The translations under genes were made by a program, and so were the position numbers. DNA of 24,827 nucleotides from AC-32 sp035624425 (GTDB taxonomy: Bacteria > Actinomycetota > Thermoleophilia > Gaiellales > Gaiellaceae). How positions within the stretch are numbered: the first letter of the stretch is position 1; each line of letters opens with the position of its first letter. The notes beneath the pieces were generated by a model. That model searched no databases. It was not told where the DNA came from and worked only from the letters and a program-made list of their open reading frames with translations. Below, piece after piece: positions 6,022 to 13,958 of the stretch. The stretch is from the NCBI GenBank assembly GCA_035624425.1, contig DASPRN010000026.1, positions 1-24,827 on the forward strand, given 5' to 3'.

Positions 6022-8352
6022 TCACTGCAGCGTCTTCAGCGCCTTGCTCAGCGACTGGCGGGTCGTGAGCACGCCCTCGAACAGGTCGCCGTGCTCGGCC
6101 ACGCGCTGCCGGACCACGTCCATCGTGAACGCCGCCGGGTCGAGCGACTCGTCCACCTCTTCCCAGCGCAGCGGCGTCGACACCGGAGCGCCCTCCTTCG
6201 GCCGCACGGAGTAGACCGAGGCGATCGTCTTGCCCTCGCCGTTCTGGTTGGCATCGATCAGGACGCCGCGGCGCTTCGCCTTCGACCACTCGGTCGTGAC
6301 CAGGCCGCGATGCGTCGTGGCCAGCGCGCCGGCGACGATCTCGGCGAACTGGCGCGTGTCCTCGTAGGTCGAGCGCCGCTCGACCGGCACGAGCACGTGG
6401 ATTCCGTCCGCGCCGCTCGTCTTGCAGAACGACCGGAGGCCGATCGTGTCGAGCACCTCCTTGACCAGCAGGGCGACCCGCACCGTCTCCGGGAAGCCGA
6501 CGTCGGGCGAGGGGTCGAGGTCGAAGAGCACGAAGTCGGGCCGGTCGAGCCTGTCGACCCGCGAGTACCACGTGTTCAGGTCGATGCAGGCCATGTTCGC
6601 CATCCAGAGGAGCGCGAGCTCGTCGTTCACGAGCGGCGCGTCGATCCGGCGCCGCCGGCGCGGGCGCTCGCGGCCGGTCACCTCGATGCTCACCGTCGGG
6701 ATCCAGTCGGGCATCCCGGCCGGCTTGTCCTTCTGGAAGAAGTGCTTGCCCTGCCAGCCGTCCGGATAGCGCTTCATCGTGAACGGCCGGTCGCGGAGAT
6801 GCGGGACGACGACCGGCGCAACGTCGCGGTAGAACGCGAGCAGGTCGCCCTTCGTGATCCCCTCGTCCGGCCAGAACTCCTTGTCGAGGTTCGAGAGGCG
6901 CAGGACGCGCTTGCCCTTCGTGACCACCTCGGGAACGGGCCGGGCGAGCTCGCGCCGGACCTCGCTCGCGTCCTTGTCGTCGCGCAGGCCGAGGTAGACC
7001 GGCGCGCGGAGGCGGCCGTCGTGCGTGAACTCGGCGAACGACACCTCGGCGACGAGCTTCGGCTCGACCCAGAGCACGTCGCCCTTGCGCACCCGCGGCA
7101 TCTTCGGCTCCTGCGCGAAGGGCGAGGTCTTGCGCGCGAGCGGCCGCAACGTCTTCAGCAGCCGCTCGATCTCCGCGTCGTCGAAGCCGGTGCCGACGTT
7201 GCCGACCCAGCCCAGCTCGCCGCCCTCGTAGGCGCCGAGGACGAGCGCGCCGAACGAGCCCTCGCGCCGGCCCTGTCCGCGCGTGTAGCCGGCGACCACG
7301 AACTCCTGCTCGGCGTGGGCCTTGAACTTGAGCCAGTCGCGCGAGCGCCTGCCCGGCTGGTAGCGCGAATCGAGCCGCTTGCCCATCACGCCCTCGAGCC
7401 GGCGCTCCTCGGCGGCCGCCAGCAGCGCCGGGCCGTCGTCGAACGACTCCGAGAACTGCACGGTGCGGTTACGCCGGTCGAGCAGCTTCTCGAGGCGCTT
7501 GCGACGTTCGGAGAGCGGCAGGTCGACGATCGGCTCCCCCTCGACCTCGAGCAGGTCGAAGAGGTAGTAGACGATCGGCGTGCCGGGCTTCGCCTGCTGC
7601 ATCGCCGAGAAGCTCGGCCGGCCTTCGTCGTCGAGCGCGCAGACCTCGCCGTCGACCACGCAGTCCGGGGTCTTCAGCGCCCTGGCGAGCTCCTTGGCGA
7701 CGTTCGCGAAGCGCTTGGTGTAGTCCTGGTCCTTGCGCGTGCGCAGAGCGGCCTCGCCCCCGGCCACGCGCGAGACGATCCGGTAGCCGTCCCACTTGAT
7801 CTCGAACTCCCAGCCCTCGCCGCGCGGCATGTGCCGCTCGTCCTCGAGCGTAGCGAGCATCGGCGCGTACTTCCGGCCGGAGACCCCGGCGGCGCCGTCC
7901 TCGCGCTTGCGCAGGATCAGCCAGTTCTGCTCCTTGCCGTCCAGGTGCGCCGGCACGAGCGTCCAGAGACCGTCGAGCTTCTTCCCGTGGAGGCGGACGG
8001 TCAGCCCCCCGTCGCGCTTCTCCTCGACAAGCTCGTAGGTGCCGGAGTCCCAGATCTCGACCGAGCCGGCGCCGTACTCGCCCTTCGGAATCTCGCCCTC
8101 GAAGGTCGCGTAGTCGAGTGGATGGTCCTCGACGTGCACCGCCAGGTGCTGCTGGCCGGCCTCGAGCGGCACGCCCTTCGGTACCGCCCAGCTCGCGAGC
8201 GCGCCGTTCCGCTCGAGGCGGAAGTCGTAGTGCAGCCTCCGCGCGTCGTGACGCTGCACGACGAAGATCGGGTCCTTGCCCCGGCGCTTCCCGCTGAACG
8301 GCTCAGGCGTCTTCCTGCGGTCGCGCTTGCGCTCGTACTCGCGAAGGCTCAT
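6022..8352 (-). CDS. ligD: Multifunctional NHEJ DNA ligase LigD (PE-LIG-POL order)
   Basis: A 776-residue ATP-dependent ligase of bacterial non-homologous end joining, which works with Ku to process and seal double-strand breaks. The N-terminal 3'-phosphoesterase domain (about 1-150) has H35, H41, D43 and H77, equivalent to the metal/catalytic set of Pseudomonas LigD. The ligase domain (about 162-440) has the adenylated lysine K186 in EIKWDGYR. The C-terminal primase-like polymerase domain (about 480-776) has D611 and D613 (FDLDPS) and D700 (VLIDANQN). This PE-LIG-POL order is that of Pseudomonas; mycobacterial LigD is POL-PE-LIG. ATG 8352 lacks an obvious Shine-Dalgarno. No Ku gene lies in the window. 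Confidence 0.96.
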   Translation of the reverse strand: MSLREYERKRDRRKTPEPFSGKRRGKDPIFVVQRHDARRLHYDFRLERNGALASWAVPKGVPLEAGQQHLAVHVEDHPLDYATFEGEIPKGEYGAGSVEIWDSGTYELVEEKRDGGLTVRLHGKKLDGLWTLVPAHLDGKEQNWLILRKREDGAAGVSGRKYAPMLATLEDERHMPRGEGWEFEIKWDGYRIVSRVAGGEAALRTRKDQDYTKRFANVAKELARALKTPDCVVDGEVCALDDEGRPSFSAMQQAKPGTPIVYYLFDLLEVEGEPIVDLPLSERRKRLEKLLDRRNRTVQFSESFDDGPALLAAAEERRLEGVMGKRLDSRYQPGRRSRDWLKFKAHAEQEFVVAGYTRGQGRREGSFGALVLGAYEGGELGWVGNVGTGFDDAEIERLLKTLRPLARKTSPFAQEPKMPRVRKGDVLWVEPKLVAEVSFAEFTHDGRLRAPVYLGLRDDKDASEVRRELARPVPEVVTKGKRVLRLSNLDKEFWPDEGITKGDLLAFYRDVAPVVVPHLRDRPFTMKRYPDGWQGKHFFQKDKPAGMPDWIPTVSIEVTGRERPRRRRRIDAPLVNDELALLWMANMACIDLNTWYSRVDRLDRPDFVLFDLDPSPDVGFPETVRVALLVKEVLDTIGLRSFCKTSGADGIHVLVPVERRSTYEDTRQFAEIVAGALATTHRGLVTTEWSKAKRRGVLIDANQNGEGKTIASVYSVRPKEGAPVSTPLRWEEVDESLDPAAFTMDVVRQRVAEHGDLFEGVLTTRQSLSKALKTLQ

Positions 8353-8548
8353 CGGGGCGGGCTTGCGATCGCGCCCACTTCGGCAGGAACGTTCTCAACA
8401 GATAGGCGTCTCCGTTTCGAATCGTCTCCACCTGACGGGAGGTTACGGTCGGGGCCGGCTACAAGCTGGCCTCGACATGTGTACGGGCCGGGGATAAGCC
8501 TGTGGATCATGTGGAAAAGAGCCGCTAAAACCCTGTTTCCAAGCGGAG
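8353..8548. other. Longest intergenic gap (ligD-accA), with a hairpin at 8453-8471
   Basis: This 196-bp gap is the largest in the window and is less GC-rich than its flanks. It holds an inverted repeat, GGCCGGC / GCTGGCC around TACAA (8453-8471, one G-U pair on the plus strand). Near the accA stop there is a weak CCGCT / AGCGG repeat (8522-8526 and 8542-8546), followed on the minus strand by CTCTTTT, a poor candidate terminator for accA. I see no convincing small ORF. The DnaA-box-like cluster is listed separately. The ligD promoter should be here, but I cannot place it. Confidence 0.4.
8489..8518 (-). promoter_or_regulatory. Cluster of three DnaA-box-like 9-mers
   Basis: Read on the minus strand: TTTTCCACA (8518-8510) and TGATCCACA (8509-8501) abut directly, each 8/9 to the DnaA box TTATCCACA. 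TTATCCCCG (8497-8489) follows 3 nt later at 7/9. All are in the same orientation. Only three imperfect boxes and no AT-rich unwinding element are visible, so a full replication origin is not supported; a DnaA-titration or DnaA-regulated promoter site is possible. Confidence 0.4.
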
Positions 8549-9490
8549 CTAGGTCGCCGCGGAGACCTGGCCGATTGTGCGGAAACGCACACGCCGCCGC
8601 CGCCGGAGCTCGTCGCCGCTCATTCCGTCCAGCAATTCGAGCGACTCGGCGAGAGCGTCCCCGAGCAGCCGTGCCGCCGCGTCGAAATCGGTCTGCGCGC
8701 CTCCCTCGGGCTCCGGGACGACCCCGTCGACCACGCCCAGCTCGAGGCAGTGGCCGGCGTCGGGCTTGAAGGCCGCGGCTGCCTTCTTCGCCTCGCCCGC
8801 GTCGCGCCAGAGAATCGCCGCGCAGCCCTCCGGCGAGATGACCGTGTACATCGCGTTCTCCTGCATCAGGACGCGGTCGGCGAGCGCGGTCGCGATCGCG
8901 CCGCCCGAGCCGCCCTCGCCGATGATGCACGCGACGGTGGGGACACGCAGCCGCGCCATCAGCGCCTGCGAGCGCGCAATCGCGCCACCCTGGCCGTGCT
9001 CCTCGGCGGTGACGCCCGGGTAGGCGCCGGGGATGTCGATCAGCGTCAGCAGCGGGAAGCCGTGCCGGTCGGCGAGCTCCATCGCGCGCATCGCCTTGCC
9101 GTAGCCCTCTGGGTAGGCCATGCCGAAGTTGCGCTTCGTCCGCTCCTTGACGTCGCGGCCCTTCTGGTTCCCGATCAGCACGACGGTTCGGCCGCGGAAG
9201 CGCCCGAGGCCCGCCACGACCGCCGCGTCATCCCCGTGGGCGCGGTCGCCGTGCAGCTCGAACCAGTCGTCGAGCAGCCGCTCGACGTAGTCGAGGGCGT
9301 ACGGCCGGTCCGGGTTGCGCGCCAGCTCGACGGAGCGCCAGATCTCCTCGTCGCTCGGCTCGTCGACGATCCGCTCGAGCTGCTTCTGCAGCCGCTCGAG
9401 CTCGCCCGAAAGCCGCGCGCCGCGCAGGAGCGGCAGGCTGCGGAGGCGGCTCAGCTGCCCGCGCAGCCGGACCTCGGCCTCATGCGCCAT
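8549..9490 (-). CDS. accA: Acetyl-CoA carboxylase carboxyltransferase subunit alpha
   Basis: A 313-residue alpha subunit of the carboxyltransferase that moves the carboxyl group from biotin to acetyl-CoA, giving malonyl-CoA, the first committed step of fatty-acid synthesis. Diagnostic stretches are the coiled N-terminus with LERLQKQLERI, RPYALDYVERL, GNQKGRD, the KRNFGMAYPEGYGKAMRAM block, DIPGAYPG, EGGSGGA and VISPEGCAAILW. Length matches typical AccA (about 315). ATG 9490 overlaps the end of accD by 11 bp, so alpha and beta subunits are coupled, as expected for an alpha2-beta2 enzyme. The biotin carboxylase and carrier genes (accC, accB) are not in the window. Confidence 0.97.
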   Translation of the reverse strand: MAHEAEVRLRGQLSRLRSLPLLRGARLSGELERLQKQLERIVDEPSDEEIWRSVELARNPDRPYALDYVERLLDDWFELHGDRAHGDDAAVVAGLGRFRGRTVVLIGNQKGRDVKERTKRNFGMAYPEGYGKAMRAMELADRHGFPLLTLIDIPGAYPGVTAEEHGQGGAIARSQALMARLRVPTVACIIGEGGSGGAIATALADRVLMQENAMYTVISPEGCAAILWRDAGEAKKAAAAFKPDAGHCLELGVVDGVVPEPEGGAQTDFDAAARLLGDALAESLELLDGMSGDELRRRRRVRFRTIGQVSAAT

Positions 9491-10325
9491 TGCCGAAGAG
9501 CCTCAGCAGCCGGGCCACGGTCGCGCGCAGCTCGGGTCGGGGGACGATCGCGTCGACGTGGCCGTGCCGGTAGTTCGACTCGGCCAGGCCGAAGTCGTCG
9601 GGAAGCTTCTCACGCGTCGTCTGCTGGACGACTCGCGGGCCGGTGAACGAGAGCAGCGCGCCAGGCTCTGCCACGATCACGTCGCCGAGACTGGCGAAGC
9701 TCGCGAGCACGCCGGCGGTCGTCGGGTGCGCCATCACGCTGATCAGCGTGCCGCCCGCGTCGCGCAAGTCCTCGACGGCACAGACGGTCTTCGGCAGCTG
9801 CATCAGCGAGAGGATCCCCTCCTGCATGCGCGCCCCGCCCGAGGCGGTCACCGAGACGAGCGGCATTCCCTCTTCGGCGGCGCTCTGGCAGGCGGTCGCG
9901 AACTTCTCCCCGACGACACGGCCCATCGAGCCACCCATGAACCCGAACTCCATCACGGCCAGCTCACAGGGCCGCTCTTCGATCGCCGCCCGGCCGATCA
10001 CCATCGCCTCGCCCAGGCCGGTCGAGAGCTCGGCCTCGACCAGCCGCTCGGTATAGGGACGCAGGTCGAAGAAGCCGAGCGGATCGTCGGAGCGCAGGTC
10101 GGCGGCCTCCTCGCTGAAGCTGTCCGGGTCGGTCAGCTGGCGGATCCGCTCGCGCGCGTGCACCGGGAAGTGGTGCCCGCACTGCGTGCAGACGCGCAGG
10201 CTCGCCTCGAGCTCGTCGTCGCGGTAGTGCGAGCCGCAGCTCGGGCAGGTGTTCGGATGCGGGCGCCCACCGTCTTCGGGCGGCGCGTGTTTGTGCTCGA
10301 TGGAGACGTCGATGCGCTCGGACAC
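9480..10325 (-). CDS. accD: Acetyl-CoA carboxylase carboxyltransferase subunit beta
   Basis: A 281-residue beta subunit of the carboxyltransferase. The N-terminal zinc ribbon uses C27, C30, C46 and C49 (CPSC and CTQC), as in E. coli AccD. The rest is a crotonase-fold carboxylase domain with ASGGARMQEGILSLMQLPKT and GVLASFASLGDVIVAEPGALLSFTGPRV, which build the acetyl-CoA and oxyanion sites. GTG 10325 has no Shine-Dalgarno but has a TAAACT box 7 nt upstream, consistent with a leaderless mRNA. It is the first gene of the accD-accA pair, downstream of and separate from the arginase-like operon. Confidence 0.96.
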   Translation of the reverse strand: MSERIDVSIEHKHAPPEDGGRPHPNTCPSCGSHYRDDELEASLRVCTQCGHHFPVHARERIRQLTDPDSFSEEAADLRSDDPLGFFDLRPYTERLVEAELSTGLGEAMVIGRAAIEERPCELAVMEFGFMGGSMGRVVGEKFATACQSAAEEGMPLVSVTASGGARMQEGILSLMQLPKTVCAVEDLRDAGGTLISVMAHPTTAGVLASFASLGDVIVAEPGALLSFTGPRVVQQTTREKLPDDFGLAESNYRHGHVDAIVPRPELRATVARLLRLFGNGA

Positions 10326-10332
10326 GTCCGCG

Positions 10333-10338
10333 AGTTTA
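10333..10338 (-). promoter_or_regulatory. Leaderless -10 box of accDA
   Basis: TAAACT on the minus strand fits TAnnnT and lies 7 nt before the accD GTG at 10325, within a 35-bp gap. No -35 is visible. Confidence 0.5.
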
Positions 10339-10360
10339 GACCCGGCCGCCTTCCAGGGAG

Positions 10361-11137
10361 TTACAGCCCGAGCGCGGCAAGCAGGCGCGTTGCGGGCTCG
10401 ACGTTGCCAGGCTCGGCGGCCAGGCCGCTGAGGCCGGCGCCGAGAACGGGCGCGCGCTCGGCGATCGCGCGCAGGAGCCGCTCGGTTTCGTCGAGCGAGA
10501 GCCCGTCCGGCTCGGGCATGAACGAGCGGATCCCGGCCGGATCGAGCGCGTCGGCGTCCAGCGCGACGTAGACGCCCTCGGTTCCCTCGAGCGCCGCCTC
10601 GAGCTCGTCCGGCTCGGTGCGGAGGCCGATCGAGGCGATCAGCTCCGTCTCGGGCGGATCGAGGTTGCGCGCGCCGAGCAGAAGCACGTCCTGCGGGTCG
10701 ACGGAGCCGGAGTCGAGGATCATCCGCAGCGGCATCCCCCAGAGGTTCCCGGACGGCGAGGTCTCGGGCGTGTTGAGGTCGCCGTGCGCGTCGAACCAGA
10801 CGAGCGCGATGCGCCCGTGCCGCGACGCGAGCGCCTCGACCGCGCCGATGTGCGAGCAGCAGCAGCCGCCGAGCACGAGCGGCCGTTCCGGCAGCTCCGC
10901 CGCGACCGCCAGCGTCTGGTCGCCGAGCGTCTCTTCCTCGATCACGGCGGCCTCGGGATAGGGCAGCGGCAGGCGCGCCGCCTCGGCCATCGTCTCGCCT
11001 CCGTCACCCCACGCGCGCGGGACGCGCACCATTCCCGCCGCGAACTCCCGCCCGCAGGCGTGGCACTCGTAGCCGGGCCCGAGGGCAACCGCCGTGAAGG
11101 CGCCGCAGTCCGGACAGCGCGCGCGGAGGCGGCTCAC
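10361..11137 (-). CDS. Arginase/agmatinase-family protein with N-terminal zinc ribbon
   Basis: A 258-residue member of the ureohydrolase (arginase) fold. DAHGDLNTPETSPSGN supplies metal ligands D116, H118 and D120, and LDADALDP supplies D194 and D196. The first metal-ligand segment, normally GGDH, reads GGCCCSH (90-96), so the usual aspartate and histidine are not in place. Before the fold lies a four-cysteine knuckle (C8, C11, C25, C28: CPDC and CHAC), unusual for arginases and rubredoxin-like or zinc-ribbon-like. GTG 11137 overlaps the acetyltransferase stop by 4 bp (GTGA), making it the last gene of a three-gene operon. It may hydrolyse an unknown guanidino or amide substrate, or have lost classic activity. 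Confidence 0.82.
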   Translation of the reverse strand: MSRLRARCPDCGAFTAVALGPGYECHACGREFAAGMVRVPRAWGDGGETMAEAARLPLPYPEAAVIEEETLGDQTLAVAAELPERPLVLGGCCCSHIGAVEALASRHGRIALVWFDAHGDLNTPETSPSGNLWGMPLRMILDSGSVDPQDVLLLGARNLDPPETELIASIGLRTEPDELEAALEGTEGVYVALDADALDPAGIRSFMPEPDGLSLDETERLLRAIAERAPVLGAGLSGLAAEPGNVEPATRLLAALGL

Positions 11138-12024
11138 GCCGTCCGCTCGTAGATGTCGTTGCGCCGGTCGACGTGCATGCCAACGCTCTCGTAGAGCCGA
11201 ACCGCACCCGTCGTGTTCTCGCCGTCGACGCCCAGGCCGACGCGGGTCGCCCCGCGCTCGCGGAAGTCGCGGAAGGAGTGCAGCAGGAGGGCGGTCGCGA
11301 GCCCGCGGCGCCGCCACGCCGGCCGGGTGCCGAGAACGTGGATCCAGCCGTAGTGCGGGTCACCGGACGAATGCCACGAGTTGATCGAGACCGCCGCCAG
11401 TTCCTCGCCGTCCTCAACGAGCCACCAGAACGTGGGGTCGTAACGATGCGGATCCTTGTGGAACGCGATCCACTCGTCGAACGTCCGCGGGTGGAAGTCC
11501 CAGTGATCGGCGAACGCGTCGTTGGTGGCAGCCCAGACGCGCTCCTCCTCGCCCTCGCGCAGGTTCCTCGGCACCAGCCCCGCCGGCCACTCGGGCTCGG
11601 GCGGCTCACCGTCGAAGTCGATTCGCATCTGGAACGCGTGCCGGATCACGTGCCAGTCGCCGGCGTCGGCCAAGAACCCACGTGCGGCCGAGTCGTCGCC
11701 CTGGATGAAGACATGCACCCGTGGCTCGGCCGAGCGTTTGCGAGCCTCGGCATACGCAGCGTCGACCATCAGCCGCGCGACCTCGGGCTCGAGCGTGCGC
11801 GCATCGATGTCGAAGCGGCCGTCGTCGATCGACATGTCGATGTAGCCCACCAGCTCGCCTTCGCGCTCCGCGACCTTGATCCAGAGGTTCGGTATCCGGA
11901 ACCAGCTGCGGAGCTCGTCCTCGCTCAGATCCCGCTCGCCGAACGAGTCGCGTGCGTGCCGCTCGAGCAACTCCGCGAGGAGCGCCGCGTCCTCGTCGGT
12001 CACATCTCGCAGCTCGACGGTCAC
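11134..12024 (-). CDS. Tandem-GNAT acetyltransferase, mycothiol-synthase-like
   Basis: A 296-residue protein with two GNAT domains. The N-terminal one (1-150) has LVGYIDMSI but a poor acetyl-CoA loop. The C-terminal one (155-296) has VLGTRPAWRRRGLATALL, the R/QxxGxA acetyl-CoA site, followed by LGVDGENTTGAVRLYESVGM. The double arrangement and the ENTTGAVRLYES motif resemble MshD (mycothiol synthase), but similar proteins act on other substrates, so I do not assign the name. GTG 12024 overlaps the HAD gene's stop by 4 bp and GTG 11137 of the next gene overlaps this stop, so the three are coupled. The frame is open far upstream across fabF only because of GC bias. Confidence 0.85.
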   Translation of the reverse strand: MTVELRDVTDEDAALLAELLERHARDSFGERDLSEDELRSWFRIPNLWIKVAEREGELVGYIDMSIDDGRFDIDARTLEPEVARLMVDAAYAEARKRSAEPRVHVFIQGDDSAARGFLADAGDWHVIRHAFQMRIDFDGEPPEPEWPAGLVPRNLREGEEERVWAATNDAFADHWDFHPRTFDEWIAFHKDPHRYDPTFWWLVEDGEELAAVSINSWHSSGDPHYGWIHVLGTRPAWRRRGLATALLLHSFRDFRERGATRVGLGVDGENTTGAVRLYESVGMHVDRRNDIYERTA

Positions 12025-12653
12025 GCCAGCTCGCCAAGAGCCTCGCCGAGGCCGTTGAGGTCCGGCAGCTCGCGACTCGGCTGTGGGCCCGGCTGCTCGC
12101 CGAGCCGGTTGATCCAGATCGAGGGGAGGCCGAGCTCGTTCGCAGGCGCGACGTCGTGGAAGAGGCTGGCGGCGACGTGGACGTCGGGCAGGCGGCCGAC
12201 CTGCTCCTCGAACGCGCGCCAGTGGCCGAGCGCAGGCTTGTACGAGCCGATCTCGGAGGCGACGATCGAGATCTCGAAGGGCACGCCGAGTTGCGCCATC
12301 GACGCCTCGATGTAGTCGCGGTCGGTGTTGGAGAGAATCGCCAGCTTCCAGCCCTTGCCGCGCGCCTGCATCAGGGCGGCAGGGACCTCGGGGAACGGCG
12401 TCCACGACGGGAGCGAGCGGGCAAGCGCGTCCCCCTCGCCGGCCGGCGCGCCGAGCTCGCGCATCGCGTCCGTCATGACCTCTCGATAGGAGCGCGTGCC
12501 GTCGGCCTCGAGCTGCGGCTCGAGCTCGTGGTAGCGGGCGAGCAGCTCGTCCGCCCGCTCCTCGCCGAAGACGCGCGCGAGCTCGCCGCGGATGCCGCCG
12601 TTCCAGTCGATCAGCGTCCCGTAGCAGTCGAACGTTGCCCAGCGCTGCGCCAC
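12021..12653 (-). CDS. HAD-family hydrolase, haloacid dehalogenase type II-like
   Basis: A 210-residue HAD-superfamily hydrolase of the 2-haloacid dehalogenase type. Motif I FDCYGTLID has the nucleophile D9. Motif II LSNTD has S108 and N109. Motif III is K139 in GSYKP, and motif IV is ASLFHDVAPA with D167. The cap domain (about 20-90) is all-helical. The family either dehalogenates short acids or dephosphorylates small metabolites; the asparagine in motif II favours the dehalogenase branch but does not prove it. GTG 12653 is preceded at 6 nt by a TAAGCT box, so the unit is probably leaderless. It is first in the HAD / double-GNAT / arginase-like operon, 42 bp after fabF. Confidence 0.85.
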   Translation of the reverse strand: MAQRWATFDCYGTLIDWNGGIRGELARVFGEERADELLARYHELEPQLEADGTRSYREVMTDAMRELGAPAGEGDALARSLPSWTPFPEVPAALMQARGKGWKLAILSNTDRDYIEASMAQLGVPFEISIVASEIGSYKPALGHWRAFEEQVGRLPDVHVAASLFHDVAPANELGLPSIWINRLGEQPGPQPSRELPDLNGLGEALGELA

Positions 12654-12659
12654 TCGGCG

Positions 12660-12665
12660 AGCTTA
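12660..12665 (-). promoter_or_regulatory. Leaderless -10 box of the HAD-GNAT-arginase operon
   Basis: TAAGCT on the minus strand fits TAnnnT and is 6 nt before the HAD GTG at 12653, in the 42-bp gap after fabF. Confidence 0.5.
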
Positions 12666-12695
12666 CCGAGGCCGCACCGGCCCAGCGCAGGCCGC

Positions 12696-13958
12696 TCAGC
12701 CCTCGAAGCGGCGGATCACGACGGTGGCGTTGTGGCCGCCGAAGCCGAACGAGTTGGAGACGCCGACGTGCACATCCGCCTCGCGCGACTCGTTCGGAAT
12801 GTAGTCGAGATCGCACTCCGGGTCGGGCTGCTCGTAGTTGATCGTCGGCGGCATCGCGCCGCGGTTCACGGCCAGCGTCGTGAAGATCGCCTCGACCGCG
12901 CCGGCGGCGCCGAGGCAGTGCCCGGTCGCGCCCTTGGTCGACGAGACCGGCGTCTTGCGGGCGTTCTCCTCGCCGAGCGCGATCTTCAGCACACGCGTCT
13001 CGCTCGCGTCGCCCACGGGCGTCGAGGTTCCGTGCGCGTTGATGTAGTCGACCTCCTCCGGCTCGATCCCCGCGTCGCGGAAGGCCATGGTCATCGCGCG
13101 GGCCGGATTCAGGCCGGTCGGGTCCGGCTCGGTGATGTGGCGCGCATCCGACGAGACGCCGTAGCCGAGCAGCTCCGCGTAGATCTTCGCCCCTCGCGCG
13201 CGCGCATGCTCGAGCTCTTCGAGCACCAGGACCGCCCCCGCCTCGCCCATCACGAAGCCGTCGCGCTCGGCGTCGAACGGGCGGCTCGCCTTCTCGGGGG
13301 CGTCGTTGCGCCGGGAGAGCGCGCGCATCGCGCTGAAGCCGGCGATTCCGACCTCGGTGACGGGCGCCTCCGTGCCGCCGCAGAGCATCACGTCCGCCCG
13401 GCCGAGCCGGATCGCATCCGCGCCCTCGCCGAGCGCCATGTTCGAGGCGGCACAGGCCGTGCACTGCGAGCTCAGCGGCCCCTGCGTCCCGAGCTGCATC
13501 GACACCCAGGCCGCACCCATGTTCGGGATGATCTCCGGGATCGAGAATGGGTTGACGCGGTCGGGCCCGCGCTCGAGCAGCTCGGAATGGCAGTCCTGAA
13601 ATGCCTTCAGGCCGCCGATGCCGGTCGCGATCGCAGCGCCGATCCGGTCGGGCTCCGCGGAGATCTCGAGCCCGGCGTCCCGCTCCGCCATGCGGGCGGC
13701 GGCGACGATCAGGTGTGCGAAGCGGTCCATGCGCCGCGCCTGCTTCCGGTCGATGAAGTCGGTCGCGTCGAAGCCCTTCACCTCGCAGGCGAAGTGAACG
13801 TAGAAGCCGCTCGAGTCGAACTGCGTGATCGGCCCCGCGCCGGACTGCCCCGCGACCAGGTTCTCCCAGCTCGACTCCACGTCGTTGCCGAGCGGGGTCA
13901 GGGCGCCGAGGCCGGTGATCACGACCCTGCGCCTGCCGTTGAGTGATGCCCCGTTCAC
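12696..13958 (-). CDS. fabF: 3-oxoacyl-[acyl-carrier-protein] synthase II
   Basis: A 420-residue condensing enzyme that extends acyl-ACP by two carbons with malonyl-ACP. The start is GTG 13958, which overlaps the fabG stop by 4 bp and places VVITGLGALTPLGN at residues 12-25 as in other FabF. The catalytic Cys-His-His set is C169 (in QCTACAAS), H309 (NAHGTSTPVGD) and H347 (KGATGHCLGAAG), with K342 also conserved; NSFGFGGHNA closes the active site near the C-terminus. The usual SVSTACA around the nucleophile reads SSQCTACA, with an extra cysteine at 166. It is the last gene of the sigma-fab operon; no acpP precedes it, unlike most fabD/fabF clusters. Confidence 0.96.
   Translation of the reverse strand: MNGASLNGRRRVVITGLGALTPLGNDVESSWENLVAGQSGAGPITQFDSSGFYVHFACEVKGFDATDFIDRKQARRMDRFAHLIVAAARMAERDAGLEISAEPDRIGAAIATGIGGLKAFQDCHSELLERGPDRVNPFSIPEIIPNMGAAWVSMQLGTQGPLSSQCTACAASNMALGEGADAIRLGRADVMLCGGTEAPVTEVGIAGFSAMRALSRRNDAPEKASRPFDAERDGFVMGEAGAVLVLEELEHARARGAKIYAELLGYGVSSDARHITEPDPTGLNPARAMTMAFRDAGIEPEEVDYINAHGTSTPVGDASETRVLKIALGEENARKTPVSSTKGATGHCLGAAGAVEAIFTTLAVNRGAMPPTINYEQPDPECDLDYIPNESREADVHVGVSNSFGFGGHNATVVIRRFEG

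Noticed and set aside
8489..8518. Complete replication origin
   Set aside because: Only three imperfect boxes, no AT-rich unwinding region and no dnaA or dnaN in the window.
8522..8546. Intrinsic terminator of accA
   Set aside because: The stem is only 5 bp with a 15-nt loop, and the T-run is short and displaced.
6091..8769. 892-codon open frame on the plus strand opposite ligD
   Set aside because: It mirrors ligD codons, is rich in R/H/L/E/V without motifs, and ligD has clear catalytic residues. It is a GC-bias shadow.
11134..13464. 776-residue minus-strand frame read as one fused protein
   Set aside because: Only the part from GTG 12024 on is a GNAT protein; the N-terminal part is an out-of-frame reading of fabF and the HAD gene.
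11952..13946. 664-codon plus-strand open frame opposite HAD and fabF
   Set aside because: No recognisable domain, biased composition, fully covered by well-supported minus-strand genes.
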